Below, one piece after another: positions 23,407-37,267 of a stretch of DNA of 64,000 nt (position 1 is the stretch's first letter; each line of letters begins with the position of its first letter). The position numbers and the translations under genes were made by a program. The notes under the pieces are model-generated. The model was not told the origin of the DNA and searched no databases. It was given only the letters and a program-made list of their open reading frames with translations. The DNA lies in contig NC_016047.1 in the NCBI RefSeq assembly GCF_000227465.1, positions 3,762,857 through 3,826,856 of the forward strand. Direction: 5' to 3'. Source of the stretch: Bacillus spizizenii TU-B-10 (lineage in GTDB: Bacteria; Bacillota; Bacilli; Bacillales; Bacillaceae).

Positions 23407-24363
23407 TCACGCAGTAAGCGCGATAATGATCGGAAGTGAAATCAATGACAGAATCGCACTGATCACAAACGCAGAAGCTGTTTCTTCCTCTTGTTTCTCG
23501 AAACGAGTTGCAATCATGGCCGCAACAGCAGAACCAGGGAATGCAACAAGAAGGATTGCTTTTGTTGTTTGGTCAGCTGGAAGTCCGACTGCAAGAGCAA
23601 TCAGGAACATTAACGCAGGCTGAACCGCAACTTTGAGTAACGCAATACCAAATGCCGGTACGCTGAGTTTGATACTGCGGATACCAACGGTAACACCGAC
23701 AGCAAAGAGAGCAACACCAGATGTTGTGCTTCCAAGCTGATCGAGCATTTTAACACCCAGCTCAGGAAGAGTGACCCCGCAAAGCACTAAGATCATACTG
23801 ATTAACGGAGCAGCTGCAAGCGGCTCAGAAAGACCGTGCAGGATTGATTTTCCTGTCATCTTCCAGAAGCTGTCGCCGCCCTCTTCGTTTTTCTTAGAAG
23901 ACTCACCAACAGTAGCAACAATAATCGCAAGCGGATCAAGAATCGCATTAACAACGATACCTGTAACCGCGATCGGAATCGCAACCTCTTGCGCACCGAA
24001 CAAGCTTCCCAGTACAGGAATACCCATAAATGCGAATGTCGGCTGTGCAGAGTTCAAAGAAAATACGGATGAGTTCGTTAAATCATATTTAAACACAAAT
24101 CTGCAAAGCAATAAAATAACGATATAGAAACCAACAATCCCAATAATTAAAGAAACCATTAATGGAATTTGAGATAAAAATTCACTTCTGGAAGTTGTCA
24201 AAATACCAGCGATAAAGTGAGCTGGAAGTGCGTATTTCGTTACTAACGTACTTACCCCTTTTGCCGACTTGGCATCATAACTTCCAAAATGTCCTGCAAA
24301 CCAACCCAGCACGATAACAAAGAAAATCGGCGCCAGGAGGATTAAGATATCTAAGATGCTCAA
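23407..24363 (-). CDS. ywkB: Auxin efflux carrier (AEC) family transporter YwkB
   Basis: The protein has about ten membrane helices in two halves and belongs to the AEC/malonate-transporter family. Conserved features include the [18 protein letters not shown] segment and the [16 protein letters not shown] segment. It lies directly downstream of maeA (81 nt), which suggests export or import of malate or a related acid; this is inference. The start is TTG 24363, 8 nt after a GGAGG SD; a TTG 15 nt upstream has no SD. Length about 318 residues. Confidence 0.88.
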   Translation of the reverse strand: MSILDILILLAPIFFVIVLGWFAGHFGSYDAKSAKGVSTLVTKYALPAHFIAGILTTSRSEFLSQIPLMVSLIIGIVGFYIVILLLCRFVFKYDLTNSSVFSLNSAQPTFAFMGIPVLGSLFGAQEVAIPIAVTGIVVNAILDPLAIIVATVGESSKKNEEGGDSFWKMTGKSILHGLSEPLAAAPLISMILVLCGVTLPELGVKMLDQLGSTTSGVALFAVGVTVGIRSIKLSVPAFGIALLKVAVQPALMFLIALAVGLPADQTTKAILLVAFPGSAVAAMIATRFEKQEEETASAFVISAILSLISLPIIIALTA

Positions 24364-24444
24364 AATATTCTCCTCCAAATCCTATGTCCGTATACTTTAG
24401 CTTTACAAAAAGCTTTCCCTCGGACGAAAAAATTTACTCGCTAA

Positions 24445-26370
<1,926 letters not shown>

Positions 26371-26373
26371 TAT

Positions 26374-26406
26374 AAAAAAAACACCGGTGTTTTTAGCCGG
26401 TGTTTT
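26374..26406 (-). terminator. tdk terminator
   Basis: The stem AAACACCGG/CCGGTGTTT with a T-run on the minus strand lies 25 nt after the tdk stop. Confidence 0.85.
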
Positions 26407-26430
26407 CTATCTTTAGACCCATGTTTTGGA

Positions 26431-27018
26431 CTATTTTTTAAATTTTCCTGGGACTTCGTGGTGATGTCTGCATCTTGCTTCATACGATTCGGATGCGCCC
26501 ACCAAAATGACCGGATCATCGTAAGAAGCAGGTTTACCGTCAATCAGGCGCTGTGTTCTGCTTGCCGGTGATCCGCAGACAGAACAGACGGCTTGCAGCT
26601 TCGTCACACTTTCCGCAATCGCCATAATACTCGGGACGACGCCAAACGGCTCTCCCCTAAAATCCATATCAAGGCCCGCCGCAATCACACGGTAGCCTTT
26701 ATCGGCAAGAGATGATAAAACCGCAACAATTTCCTCATCAAAAAACTGCACTTCATCAACCGCAATCACATCCGTACTCTCACTGATGTGATCCCAAATG
26801 TCCGCAGCAGAAGAAATGGCATAGCTCGTCATGGATGTTCCATTATGGGAGACAACAGCATCTTCGCTGTATCGATGATCAATCACAGGTTTAAATACCC
26901 TGACTTCCTGCTTGGCGTAAGTCGCTCTCTTCACTCTTCTGATCAGCTCTTCAGATTTCCCCGAGAACATGCTGCCACAAATCAGCTCAAGCCACCCGCT
27001 TTGTTTCATTATGTACAT
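26431..27018 (-). CDS. tdk: Thymidine kinase
   Basis: Tdk phosphorylates thymidine to dTMP in salvage. The 195-residue protein has the P-loop GSMFSGKS at 15-22, the DEVQFF motif near 100 and zinc-binding cysteines CSVCG near 152-156 with a further CRHHH cluster near the C-terminus. Length and order match type II thymidine kinases. It starts with ATG after a GGAGAG SD. Confidence 0.96.
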   Translation of the reverse strand: MYIMKQSGWLELICGSMFSGKSEELIRRVKRATYAKQEVRVFKPVIDHRYSEDAVVSHNGTSMTSYAISSAADIWDHISESTDVIAVDEVQFFDEEIVAVLSSLADKGYRVIAAGLDMDFRGEPFGVVPSIMAIAESVTKLQAVCSVCGSPASRTQRLIDGKPASYDDPVILVGASESYEARCRHHHEVPGKFKK

Positions 27019-27062
27019 AGGCTTCGCTCTCCTCTCTGCCAGCTGTGTGTTTTAGACAATAT

Positions 27063-27099
27063 AAAAAACAGGCAAGAGTGCTTCTTGCCTGTTGAAAAA
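27063..27099 (-). terminator. rpmE terminator
   Basis: The stem AACAGGCAAGA/TCTTGCCTGTT is followed by a T-run on the minus strand immediately after rpmE. Confidence 0.9.
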
Positions 27100-27106
27100 T
27101 CTATTA

Positions 27107-27403
<297 letters not shown>

Positions 27404-27425
27404 TTACTTCTTTTGCAAATACAAT

Positions 27426-28709
27426 TTATCGTCTAGCAGATGATAGATTTGCCTGTTTCCATTCTTGATTGAGAATATCGAAAAATTCCTGGTTTGTTTT
27501 GGTTTTTTTCATTTTTCTCATGAATTTTTCTGCGAAATCAGGTGAATCAGACATCGTTTTGCGGATAGACCATAAACGATCAAGGTGCTCTTTAGGCACA
27601 AGCAGCTCTTCCTTGCGCGTTCCCGAACGGCGGATATCGATGGCCGGGAAGATGCGGCGCTCTGCCAGAGAACGGTCAAGGTGAAGTTCCATGTTGCCTG
27701 TTCCCTTGAATTCTTCATAAATGACATCATCCATACGTGACCCTGTATCAACAAGAGCCGTAGCAAGGATAGTTAAGCTTCCGCCCTCTTCGATATTTCT
27801 CGCAGCCCCGAAGAAGCGTTTCGGACGGTGGAACGCTGCTGGGTCAATCCCCCCGGAAAGCGTTCTTCCGCTCGGCGGAATCACTAAGTTGTAGGCGCGG
27901 GCAAGGCGTGTGATGCTGTCCATCAGAATGATGACATCTTTTTTGTGTTCCACGAGACGCATCGCGCGCTCAAGCACAAGCTCGGCTACTTTAATATGGT
28001 TTTCCGGCACTTCATCAAACGTTGAGCTGACGACATCCCCAGCTACAGAACGCTCGATATCGGTCACTTCCTCCGGTCTTTCGTCGATCAAAAGCACGAT
28101 CAGCTCTGCTTCAGGCTGGTTTGCTGTAATGCTGTTGGCAATTTCCTTCAGCAGCATCGTTTTTCCGGCTTTTGGAGGCGCAACAATCAAACCGCGCTGT
28201 CCAAATCCAACCGGCGCCATCATGTCCATTATTCTAGTAGACAAGAAGTTCGGCTTTGTTTCAAGCACCATTTGACGGTCTGGATAAAGAGGTGTAAGAG
28301 CCGGGAAATGCACACGCTCTTTTGCTGATTCGGGATCATCCCCGTTTACTGCTTCAACGTGCAAAAGTCCATAGTAACGCTCATTTTCTTTTGGCGGGCG
28401 AACCTTGCCTGATACTTTGTCTCCGTTCCGCAAATCGAAACGGCGGATTTGTGAAGCTGAGATGTAAATGTCTTCTGAGCTTGGAGAGTAGTTGATCGGT
28501 CTCAGGAAGCCGAAACCTTCAGACTGGATGATCTCAAGAACGCCTTCCATAAACAGCAGATCTTCCTGTTCTGCATTTGCTTTCAGAATGGCGAAAATGA
28601 GTTCTTTTTTTGTCAGTTTGCTGTAGTAGGAGATTTTATAATGTCTTGCAAGTTCATAAAGCTCTTTCAATTTCATATTTTCCAAAGAGGAAATAGATAC
28701 GTCTTTCAT
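27426..28709 (-). CDS. rho: Transcription termination factor Rho
   Basis: Rho is the hexameric RNA-dependent ATPase that ends transcription at C-rich unstructured RNA. The 427-residue protein has the N-terminal helical domain, the RNA-binding cold-shock-like domain with GFGFLR near 65-70, the P-loop APPKAGKT at 177-184, and the [11 protein letters not shown] and R-loop regions. It starts at ATG 28709, where the only SD-like element is a weak GTGGTG. A 64-codon reading frame upstream overlaps its start by 4 nt. In B. subtilis rho represses itself through its leader. Confidence 0.97.
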   Translation of the reverse strand: MKDVSISSLENMKLKELYELARHYKISYYSKLTKKELIFAILKANAEQEDLLFMEGVLEIIQSEGFGFLRPINYSPSSEDIYISASQIRRFDLRNGDKVSGKVRPPKENERYYGLLHVEAVNGDDPESAKERVHFPALTPLYPDRQMVLETKPNFLSTRIMDMMAPVGFGQRGLIVAPPKAGKTMLLKEIANSITANQPEAELIVLLIDERPEEVTDIERSVAGDVVSSTFDEVPENHIKVAELVLERAMRLVEHKKDVIILMDSITRLARAYNLVIPPSGRTLSGGIDPAAFHRPKRFFGAARNIEEGGSLTILATALVDTGSRMDDVIYEEFKGTGNMELHLDRSLAERRIFPAIDIRRSGTRKEELLVPKEHLDRLWSIRKTMSDSPDFAEKFMRKMKKTKTNQEFFDILNQEWKQANLSSARR

Positions 28710-29080
28710 AAAAACACCACGCTTTTCATAGTCAATATCTTACTTGCACATGTAATCTGCTGCTTTTGCACAACATCCGCCAAAGCACATTCTTTTTTTA
28801 ACATAAAGGAACTTCTATCGGTAACACTTCCACCCATGATCGGCGCTTTTGTTAAAAGGATTGTCTTAATGAGTTTTGAAGGAAGCGAGGACAAAAACAT
28901 GAGAAGATCAATACTTATATCGTCTGTATGCGGTAGAAATTGAAACTTTCCTAGTGCTTAAAAGAAGGAATTACGCAGTAAAATTCGCAGCACTCTTTAT
29001 TTTTACCTTATTTCAAAAAATTATTCAACTGAAATAAGGTTTTGACACGGAATTGATAGAGTTGACGCTTTTCTGCAAAG
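28710..29080 (-). promoter_or_regulatory. rho leader and putative promoter
   Basis: The roughly 370-nt gap between rho and glpX contains a perfect 11-bp inverted repeat, ACCTTATTTCA (29005-29015)/TGAAATAAGGT (29030-29040). On the minus strand TTGAAT (29023-29028) followed after 17 nt by TAAAAA (about 29000-29005) could be a sigma-A promoter overlapping it. This would leave a leader of almost 300 nt before rho. Confidence 0.45.
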
Positions 29081-29107
29081 GAAAAGCGGGCTCACACCCG
29101 CTTTTTC
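29081..29107 (-). terminator. glpX terminator
   Basis: The stem AAAAGCGGG/CCCGCTTTT directly follows the glpX stop codon. Confidence 0.8.
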
Positions 29108-29113
29108 TGTTTG

Positions 29114-30079
29114 TTATGGACGGATTACAAGATTTGGTTTCTTTTTCAGGCTGTGTCTGCCGTCAACGAAGCGGACAGTGCCTGATTTTGCACGGATAAC
29201 TAAGCTTTCAGTTGTGCCGACAGAGCCTTTGAATTGAACGCCTTTTAACAGCTCGCCGTCCGTTACACCGGTAGCTGCAAAAATCGCGTCATCACCCTTC
29301 ACAAGGTCTTCCATGCGGAGGACTTTGCTTAAATCAAGGCCCATTTTGTGACAGCGTGTGATTTCTTCTTCGCTTTGCGGAAGAAGTTTACCAATAATTT
29401 CTCCGCCGAGCGCTTTTAACGCAACAGCGGATAGCACACCCTCAGGAGCTCCACCTGATCCGAACAGGATATCAACGCCCGTGTGGTCGAAAGCCGTGTT
29501 GATGGCGCCTGCGACATCGCCATCATTGATCAATTTGATTCTGGCGCCGGCCTCACGAAGTTCAGAAATAATTTTTGCGTGTCTTTCACGGTTTAAGATT
29601 GTGGCAACGACGTCCTCAACGTCCTTGTTTTTCGCTTTTGCCACCGCTTTAAGGTTATCAATGACGGGTGCTTCAATATCAATGCAGCCCACCGCTTCCG
29701 GACCGACTGCGATTTTTTGCATATACATGTCAGGAGCGTTCAGAAGCGTGCCGTGGTCTGCTACCGCAATAACCGTCAGTGCGTTCCAGCCGCCGCTTGC
29801 TAGGATGTTTGTGCCTTCAAGAGGGTCAACTGCGACATCGACGCGCGGGCCGTACCCGTTTCCGAGTTTTTCCCCGATATACAGCATCGGCGCTTCGTCC
29901 ATTTCGCCTTCACCGATCACAACGGTCCCTTTCATCGGAACTGTATCAAAAACGTCTCTCATTGCGCTCGTTGCCGCTTCATCAGCCTCATCTTTTTTTC
30001 CCCGGCCCATCCATCTTGCAGATGCCAATGCCGCAGCTTCGGTCACACGTACCAATTCCATTGATAAACTTCTTTCCAT
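29114..30079 (-). CDS. glpX: Class II fructose-1,6-bisphosphatase (GlpX)
   Basis: This gluconeogenic enzyme hydrolyses fructose 1,6-bisphosphate. The 321-residue protein shows metal- and substrate-binding motifs of the class: [10 protein letters not shown] near residues 56-65, VDPLEGT near 84-90, and [10 protein letters not shown] near 186-195. B. subtilis name ywjI. The ATG at 30079 gives the family length and follows AGAGGAG. It lies 31 nt downstream of murAB and is probably cotranscribed. Confidence 0.94.
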
Positions 30080-30109
30080 TTCAACACGATCTCCTCTCAC
30101 AAGAAACCA

Positions 30110-31399
30110 TTATGAATTTTGAAGCTGTTCTATTTCTTCGTCAGTCATTCTTTCACGCCAGATTGTCGCTCCAAGCCCCTCAAGCTTCTTCTCAAGGCTG
30201 CTGTATCCGCGGTCAATATGCTCCAGGCCCGTAATTTCCGTGACGCCGTCAGCCATCAGGCCGGCTACCACCAGACAAGCTCCGGCACGCAGATCGCTCG
30301 CCTTCACTTTTGCGCCTTGAAGCTCGACAGGACCTGTGATGATGGCAGATCTGCCTTCTACTTTCATATTGGCACCCATTCGTCTCAGCTCATCAATGTG
30401 CTTGAATCTTGCCGAGTAGATGGTGTCTGTTACGACGCTTGTCCCTTTTGCCCTTGTCAGGAGCGCCGTCATCGGCTGCTGCAAATCAGTCGGAAAGCCC
30501 GGGTATACAAGGGTTTTGACATCAACCGGCTTTAAGTGCTTCTGCCCGCCGACAATGAGAAGCTGGTCGTCGCTTGTTTCGATATGATAACCCATTTCTC
30601 TCAGCTTTGCCGTTAACGACTCAAGATGAGTGGGAATCACATTATCGATAATAACTTCCTTTCCCATTGCAGCTCCTGCAATCATAAATGTCCCGGCCTC
30701 AATTCTGTCCGGTATGATCGTATGCTTGCAGCCGTGCAGTTCCTTCACGCCGTCAATTCGGATCACATTGGTTCCCGCACCTTTGATTTTGGCTCCCATG
30801 CTGGTAAGCAGTGTCGCGACATCAATGATCTCAGGCTCCTTGGCAGCGTTTTCGATGATCGTTTTTCCTTCTGCCAAAACAGCGGCAAGCATAATGTTAA
30901 TGGTTGCCCCTACGCTTACGACATCTAAATAAATACGTGCGCCTCTCAGCCTTTCAGCACGCAAATAAATAGCACCCTGTTCATTGGTCACTTCAGCCCC
31001 TAGCGCTTCAAAGCCTTTGATATGCTGATCAATCGGACGGGGCCCTAAGTGGCAGCCGCCGGGCAATCCGATGACGGCCTGCTTGAAGCGGCCGAGCATC
31101 GCCCCCATTAAATAATAGGACGCGCGAAGCTTTTTTACTTTCCCGTTAGGAAGCGGCATGCTGATCATCGACGTGGGGTCAACAACCATTTCCCCATTCT
31201 CAAAATGCACGTTGCCGCCGATTTCCTTTAACAGGTCACGCAGCGTTTCAATATCTGAAATCTCTGGAAGCCCTTCAATTGTCACCTCGGAATTTGCCAA
31301 AATGGTTGCAGGTATTAATGCAACAGCACTATTTTTAGCGCCGCTGATATGTACTGTACCGTTTAACGAGTCACCGCCGGCAATATTCAACTTTTCCAT
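30110..31399 (-). CDS. murAB: UDP-N-acetylglucosamine 1-carboxyvinyltransferase 2 (MurAB/MurZ)
   Basis: This is the second MurA of Gram-positive bacteria, catalysing the same PEP transfer as MurAA. The 429-residue protein has Lys22-Asn23 and catalytic Cys116 in [14 protein letters not shown]. It lacks the Glu-rich tail of MurAA. It starts with ATG after AAGGAGA. It is followed closely by glpX and is separated from tal upstream by a 378-nt gap with a terminator. Confidence 0.96.
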   Translation of the reverse strand: MEKLNIAGGDSLNGTVHISGAKNSAVALIPATILANSEVTIEGLPEISDIETLRDLLKEIGGNVHFENGEMVVDPTSMISMPLPNGKVKKLRASYYLMGAMLGRFKQAVIGLPGGCHLGPRPIDQHIKGFEALGAEVTNEQGAIYLRAERLRGARIYLDVVSVGATINIMLAAVLAEGKTIIENAAKEPEIIDVATLLTSMGAKIKGAGTNVIRIDGVKELHGCKHTIIPDRIEAGTFMIAGAAMGKEVIIDNVIPTHLESLTAKLREMGYHIETSDDQLLIVGGQKHLKPVDVKTLVYPGFPTDLQQPMTALLTRAKGTSVVTDTIYSARFKHIDELRRMGANMKVEGRSAIITGPVELQGAKVKASDLRAGACLVVAGLMADGVTEITGLEHIDRGYSSLEKKLEGLGATIWRERMTDEEIEQLQNS

Positions 31400-31639
31400 G
31401 ATAGTCTCCTTCCATAAGAAGATAGCTGCGGAGCTAAATAAAATGTCATTTTATTCTGTCTCTGCAAATAAAGCTCATGTCCAAAATCTAGCCAATTCGA
31501 AGAGAAAGAATACAACACATTGTAAAATATCAGGAAGAAAATAGCGAAGCTTTGCGGGGTACAGGTTTCGAAAGTTGCACAGAGACCCGCCGGCTCAAGA
31601 GACCTCGTCTTCATCCGGCAAAAGCAGTACGCAAACCCT

Positions 31640-31753
31640 TCATTCCGATATCAGCTTCTGCAGCCCAATGATTCCTTCTCTGTAAAGCGGCGTCAGCATC
31701 TGTAGGTCCGCTGTATCAGACGGTGAAAAACAAAGGCCGCGGCAAACAGGCAT
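31640..31753 (-). CDS. Possible 37-residue ORF downstream of tal
   Basis: A short frame starts with ATG 31753 in the loop of the tal terminator stem and ends TGA 31640. The product contains LTPLYREGIIGLQKLI, which looks like an amphipathic helix. No convincing SD is present, and the hairpin should end transcription here. Without comparison it could well be chance; it is the only notable frame in the 378-nt murAB-tal gap. Confidence 0.2.
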   Translation of the reverse strand: MPVCRGLCFSPSDTADLQMLTPLYREGIIGLQKLISE

Positions 31754-31767
31754 AAAGCTGTTTGCCG
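31724..31767 (-). terminator. tal terminator
   Basis: The stem CGGCAAACAG/CTGTTTGCCG, then a TTTGTTTTT run on the minus strand, follows the tal stop. Confidence 0.75.
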
Positions 31768-31777
31768 CCCTTTGCAA

Positions 31778-32473
<696 letters not shown>

Positions 32474-32487
32474 CTAAAGATAGACGG

Positions 32488-32515
32488 AAAACCGCCTGTC
32501 AAGCTGTCAGGCGGC
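32488..32515 (-). terminator. fbaA terminator
   Basis: The stem GCCGCCTGACAG/CTGTCAGGCGGT-type repeat is followed by TTTTCC on the minus strand, 20 nt after fbaA. Confidence 0.7.
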
Positions 32516-32534
32516 TATAAACGTTCCAATTGAA

Positions 32535-33392
32535 TTAAGCTTGGTTTGAAGAACCAAATTCACGCATTTTACCGATAACTGTTTCTTTGATCGCTTCACG
32601 AGCTGGTCCAAGGTATTTACGTGGATCGTACTCGTTAGGCTTAGCTGCCAATGTTTCGCGAACAGCTTTTGCAGAAGAAATTTGGTTTTCAGTATTCACG
32701 TTGATTTTAGCTGTACCAAGTGAAATTGATTTTTTGATGTCATCAGTCGGAATTCCAGTACCGCCGTGAAGAACTAGCGGAAGACCAGTTGATTTTCCGA
32801 TCTCTTCCATCTCTTTGAAACCAAGGTTTGGCTCACCTTTGTAAGGGCCGTGAACAGAACCTAAAGCAGGTGCAAGGCAGTCGATGCCAGTGCGCTCAAC
32901 AAGCTCTTGGCACTCTTTCGGATCAGCGTAGATTACGCCTTCAGCGATAACGTCATCTTCTTGTCCGCCGACTGTTCCAAGCTCAGCTTCTACAGATACT
33001 CCGTGGAAATGAGCAAGCTCAACAACTTTAGAAGTTGTTGCTACGTTTTCTTCAAATGGATGGTGAGAAGCGTCGATCATTACAGATGTGAAACCTGCAT
33101 GAATCGCTTTCGCACAAGATTCAAAGCTTGAACCGTGGTCTAAGTGAATCGCAACAGGAACTGTCACTTTGTACTCTTCCATAAGTGCTTTTACCATAGC
33201 AACGACTGTTTTGAAGCCGCCCATGTAGCGTCCCGCACCTTCGGAAACACCAAGGATCACTGGAGATTTTTCTTCTTCAGCTGCTTGTAAAATCGCTTGA
33301 GTAAACTCAAGGTTGTTTAAGTTAAATTGTCCTACAGCATAACCTTTTTCTTTAGCTGTATTCAACATTTCCGTCATAGAAACTAAAGGCAT
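32535..33392 (-). CDS. fbaA: Fructose-1,6-bisphosphate aldolase, class II
   Basis: FbaA splits fructose 1,6-bisphosphate in glycolysis and also runs in gluconeogenesis. The 285-residue zinc enzyme has metal ligands in HLDHGSS (His83, His86) and [10 protein letters not shown], the catalytic Asp85, and the phosphate-binding KINVNTE segment. The start ATG 33392 follows AAGGAGG by 9 nt. It sits 180 nt downstream of spo0F, as in B. subtilis. Confidence 0.97.
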   Translation of the reverse strand: MPLVSMTEMLNTAKEKGYAVGQFNLNNLEFTQAILQAAEEEKSPVILGVSEGAGRYMGGFKTVVAMVKALMEEYKVTVPVAIHLDHGSSFESCAKAIHAGFTSVMIDASHHPFEENVATTSKVVELAHFHGVSVEAELGTVGGQEDDVIAEGVIYADPKECQELVERTGIDCLAPALGSVHGPYKGEPNLGFKEMEEIGKSTGLPLVLHGGTGIPTDDIKKSISLGTAKINVNTENQISSAKAVRETLAAKPNEYDPRKYLGPAREAIKETVIGKMREFGSSNQA

Positions 33393-33571
33393 GTCGAATG
33401 TCCTCCTTATGTAGCCTGATTGTCTTCTAGCGAAAAAAGCTTTCCACCCTAGCATGACCCATCTATTGCTGTCATATGTAAATACCAGATCGCTTTTTCT
33501 CCATAACTAGAATACCAACTTTTCGACAAATCGGCAACACAATGACATCATTCATTTGTTTCTTCTTTTTG

Positions 33572-33946
33572 TCAATTAGACTTCAGGGGCAGATATTTTT
33601 TCACGGCGTCTCTGATTTCGTCGATGTCAAACGGCTTCGCAAAGTGCGTCAAGGCGCCCAGTTCCTTTGATTCCTGGATCATGTCGAGCTCTCCGTATGC
33701 CGTCATGATAATCACCCGGATGTTTTCGTCAATGACCTTCATCCGTTTTAAGATTTCGATACCGTCCATGCCGGGAATTTTCATGTCCAGAAGCACAAGG
33801 TCGGGCCGTTCTTTTGTCACGATGTCAAGCGCCTGCAGGCCGTTTGCAGCCTGAAACGTCTGGTAGCCTTCTTTATTGAATACTTCATTAAGCAAAATAC
33901 GTATGCCGTATTGATCATCAACGATTAAAATTTTTTCATTCATCAT
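33572..33946 (-). CDS. spo0F: Sporulation response regulator Spo0F
   Basis: Spo0F is the single-domain relay protein that takes phosphate from KinA-E and passes it to Spo0B. The 124-residue protein is a receiver domain with no output: acidic pocket Asp10-Asp11, phospho-acceptor Asp54 in LLLDMK, Thr82 and Lys104. It starts with ATG 33946 after GGGGTG. Upstream are a close match to a sigma-H promoter and a Spo0A box, both consistent with known control. Confidence 0.97.
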   Translation of the reverse strand: MMNEKILIVDDQYGIRILLNEVFNKEGYQTFQAANGLQALDIVTKERPDLVLLDMKIPGMDGIEILKRMKVIDENIRVIIMTAYGELDMIQESKELGALTHFAKPFDIDEIRDAVKKYLPLKSN

Positions 33947-33996
33947 TTTACACCCCAATATTATGATTTTCGTCAAAAGTAAGCAGTAGTGTATGT

Positions 33997-34048
33997 ATTC
34001 TGTTTGATTTTCCTATTTCCTTTAATTATAATAGTCTACTTTACGACA
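33997..34048 (-). promoter_or_regulatory. Sigma-H promoter and Spo0A box of spo0F
   Basis: On the minus strand AAAGGAAAT (34015-34023), 11 nt, ACAGAAT (33997-34003) matches the sigma-H consensus fully. TGTCGTA (34042-34048), one mismatch from the 0A box, lies just upstream. Confidence 0.75.
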
Positions 34049-34111
34049 TTTTCTGAGCATTTTCTCTTTTGTTGTATACTGATATTGTACGTTATAAAGG
34101 AGGATTCACTT

Positions 34112-34633
34112 ATGTTGAAAATATTTACGACGCAGTTAACAGGTATTTTTTCCCGCATTCAGGATAAGGAATCTGACGCGATTGAAGATGGGGCGCGGCT
34201 GCTTGCACAAGCGGTGATCAGCGGGCATTCCATTTATTTATACGGTGCTAATGAGCTTCAGGGCGTCTTTTATGAGGCCACCGAAAGCAGCGAACCCTTC
34301 CCATCTGTCAAAGCCTTTCCACAAAGCGCTGAGGAAGTGACAGAAAGCGACAGGATGCTGATGTTTTGCTCCGGGACGGGGACAGCCGAAGAGCAGGCGC
34401 TCGCGAAAGAGCTTTATGAAAAAGGTACGGGAGTCGTATGCGTATCGCCGGCAGCTAAAGACAGTGCGGGGATGGAACAATATTGCGATGTGCATATTGA
34501 TTCTAAATTAAAAATGCCGCTCGTTCCCGATGAAGACGGCACCCGTTACGGATTTCCCTCTTTAATGACAGCACTGTATGTCTACCATGCTTTATCGTTT
34601 ACATTAAAAGAAATTCTGCAAGAGTATGCATAA
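34112..34633 (+). CDS. ywjG: DUF2529 family protein YwjG
   Basis: The 173-residue protein resembles SIS-type sugar-isomerase folds: LYGANELQGVFYEAT, then LMFCSGTGTAEEQALAKELYEKGTGVVCVSP. The pattern of a Ser/Gly-rich loop after a beta strand suggests phosphosugar binding, but the family (DUF2529) has no known function. The start ATG 34112 follows AAAGGAGG; the longer upstream frame has no SD. It is divergent from spo0F and convergent with pyrG. Confidence 0.85.
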   Translation: MLKIFTTQLTGIFSRIQDKESDAIEDGARLLAQAVISGHSIYLYGANELQGVFYEATESSEPFPSVKAFPQSAEEVTESDRMLMFCSGTGTAEEQALAKELYEKGTGVVCVSPAAKDSAGMEQYCDVHIDSKLKMPLVPDEDGTRYGFPSLMTALYVYHALSFTLKEILQEYA

Positions 34634-34672
34634 TATCTTATTGTACATGCTGTATCTTGCAGGAAACAAATA

Positions 34673-34713
34673 AAAAAGACTTGCCCGCTTTTGACAAACG
34701 GCAAGTCTTTTTT
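34673..34713. terminator. Bidirectional terminator ywjG/pyrG
   Basis: The stem AAAAAAGACTTGCC/GGCAAGTCTTTTTT lies between two convergent genes. Confidence 0.92.
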
Positions 34714-34715
34714 GA

Positions 34716-36350
<1,635 letters not shown>

Positions 36351-36427
36351 CTACATTTTTAAAATGTACTGTTTTATAGAAAATCATTTAGCATTTTAAA
36401 TGATTTATAAGAAAAATGAGGGGTGAA

Positions 36428-36464
36428 AATAAGAAAGCTCCCTTTCAATTTCTTGAAAGGGAGC
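36428..36464 (-). terminator. pyrG leader attenuator
   Basis: The stem GCTCCCTTTC (36455-36464)/GAAAGGGAGC (36437-36446), followed by CTTTCTTATTTT on the minus strand, lies about 40 nt after the pyrG start site. Its 5' arm is C/U-rich and can pair with a G-run added at the RNA 5' end. Confidence 0.85.
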
Positions 36465-36496
36465 ATAACGCACTATGTTCTCTCTTCGTTTTTGAA

Positions 36497-36538
36497 GAGC
36501 CCAAAATACATACTACATAGTTCGACTTTGAAAGTCAA
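36497..36538 (-). promoter_or_regulatory. pyrG promoter with GGGCTC start (CTP-sensing)
   Basis: On the minus strand TTGACT (36533-36538), 17 nt, TAGTAT (36510-36515), then GGGCTC with +1 at 36502. In B. subtilis low CTP stalls RNA polymerase at the first C, G residues are added by slippage, and the poly-G pairs with the attenuator. The -35 is inside a small palindrome, GACTTTCAAAGTC. Confidence 0.85.
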
Positions 36539-36562
36539 GATGGTTTTGAAGATGATCTATTA

Positions 36563-36665
36563 CTATTTGAGATCCTCATCTTCATCATCAAGATCTTCAT
36601 CATCTTCATCAATAATATCCTCTTCGATCTCAAGATCATCATCGTCTTCATCAAGATCTTCATCG
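36563..36665 (-). pseudogene. rpoE: Out-of-frame acidic tail of rpoE
   Basis: This segment continues the delta-subunit tail in the +1-shifted frame, coding only Asp, Glu, Leu, Ile and a final Lys, then TAG at 36563-36565. Removing one T from the T5 run at 36668-36672 (minus strand) joins it to the main frame and restores a 173-residue protein, the B. subtilis length. Confidence 0.8.
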
Positions 36666-37085
36666 TCAAAAATCGTCGGTGTCAAGATCAAGTTCTTCCT
36701 CGACTTCATCTAAATCAATGTCGTCTTCGTCGATCACTTCAAACTCGTCAAGGTCAAGATCTTCTTCGACTACTTTCTTCGCTTTTTTCTTTTTCGCCTT
36801 GACGGTCGGCTGCGTTTCTTCGTCAAGCTGATCATACGGATACCAGCTGCGAAGCCCCCAAGTCTGGTCAGAAAGCGCCAGGAAGCGGCCGTCAATGTTT
36901 AAATCTGTATAAAATTGAGCGATGCGGTCTCCAAGCTCTTCTTTTGTCACGCCGAGCAAAGATGCAATTTCATTTAAAAGCTCCTGAAAAGGAACTGGTT
37001 TTTTATGTTCTTCAAATAATTCGTGAGCGATTTCAACTAAAGCCATTTCCTTTAGCTCTTCCTGTGAATATTGTTTGATACCCAA
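36666..37085 (-). CDS. rpoE: RNA polymerase delta subunit, frameshift-truncated
   Basis: Delta binds core RNA polymerase and speeds its recycling. The N-terminal folded domain (about 1-90, GIKQYSQEELKEMALVEIA) and the Lys-rich linker KAKKKKAKK are intact. The frame then stops after 139 residues at EELDLDTDDF because of an apparent one-base insertion in a T5 run. The usual unstructured acidic tail, which competes with nucleic acid, would lose about 34 of its acidic residues. This is either a sequencing error, a recent mutation, or slippage at the run; the conserved out-of-frame tail argues against an old event. In B. subtilis it is cotranscribed from the fadF operon. Confidence 0.85.
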   Translation of the reverse strand: MGIKQYSQEELKEMALVEIAHELFEEHKKPVPFQELLNEIASLLGVTKEELGDRIAQFYTDLNIDGRFLALSDQTWGLRSWYPYDQLDEETQPTVKAKKKKAKKVVEEDLDLDEFEVIDEDDIDLDEVEEELDLDTDDF

Positions 37086-37267
37086 GGTCGGACACTCCCT
37101 TTCTATTACTTATATGTATCTGTTTTATCAATAATGAAAGCGATTTTGTATCGTTCTTATACAAACCATACCTCTCATTATAAACAAAATAAAACAGAAT
37201 ATGCTACCCTTAACAGCGTTAATTTAAATAATTTTACAAGAGTGTTCCGACTGATAGATGTTTTGCG

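Noticed and set aside
29358-30122. 254-codon frame on the + strand opposite glpX
   Set aside because: Its composition (Ser, Pro and Thr rich) is what the antisense of a conserved gene gives; no SD and no known domain.
36423-36713. 96-codon + strand frame with a run of Ser and Arg
   Set aside because: It is the antisense of the acidic rpoE tail and the pyrG leader; the Ser/Arg repeat simply mirrors Asp/Glu codons.
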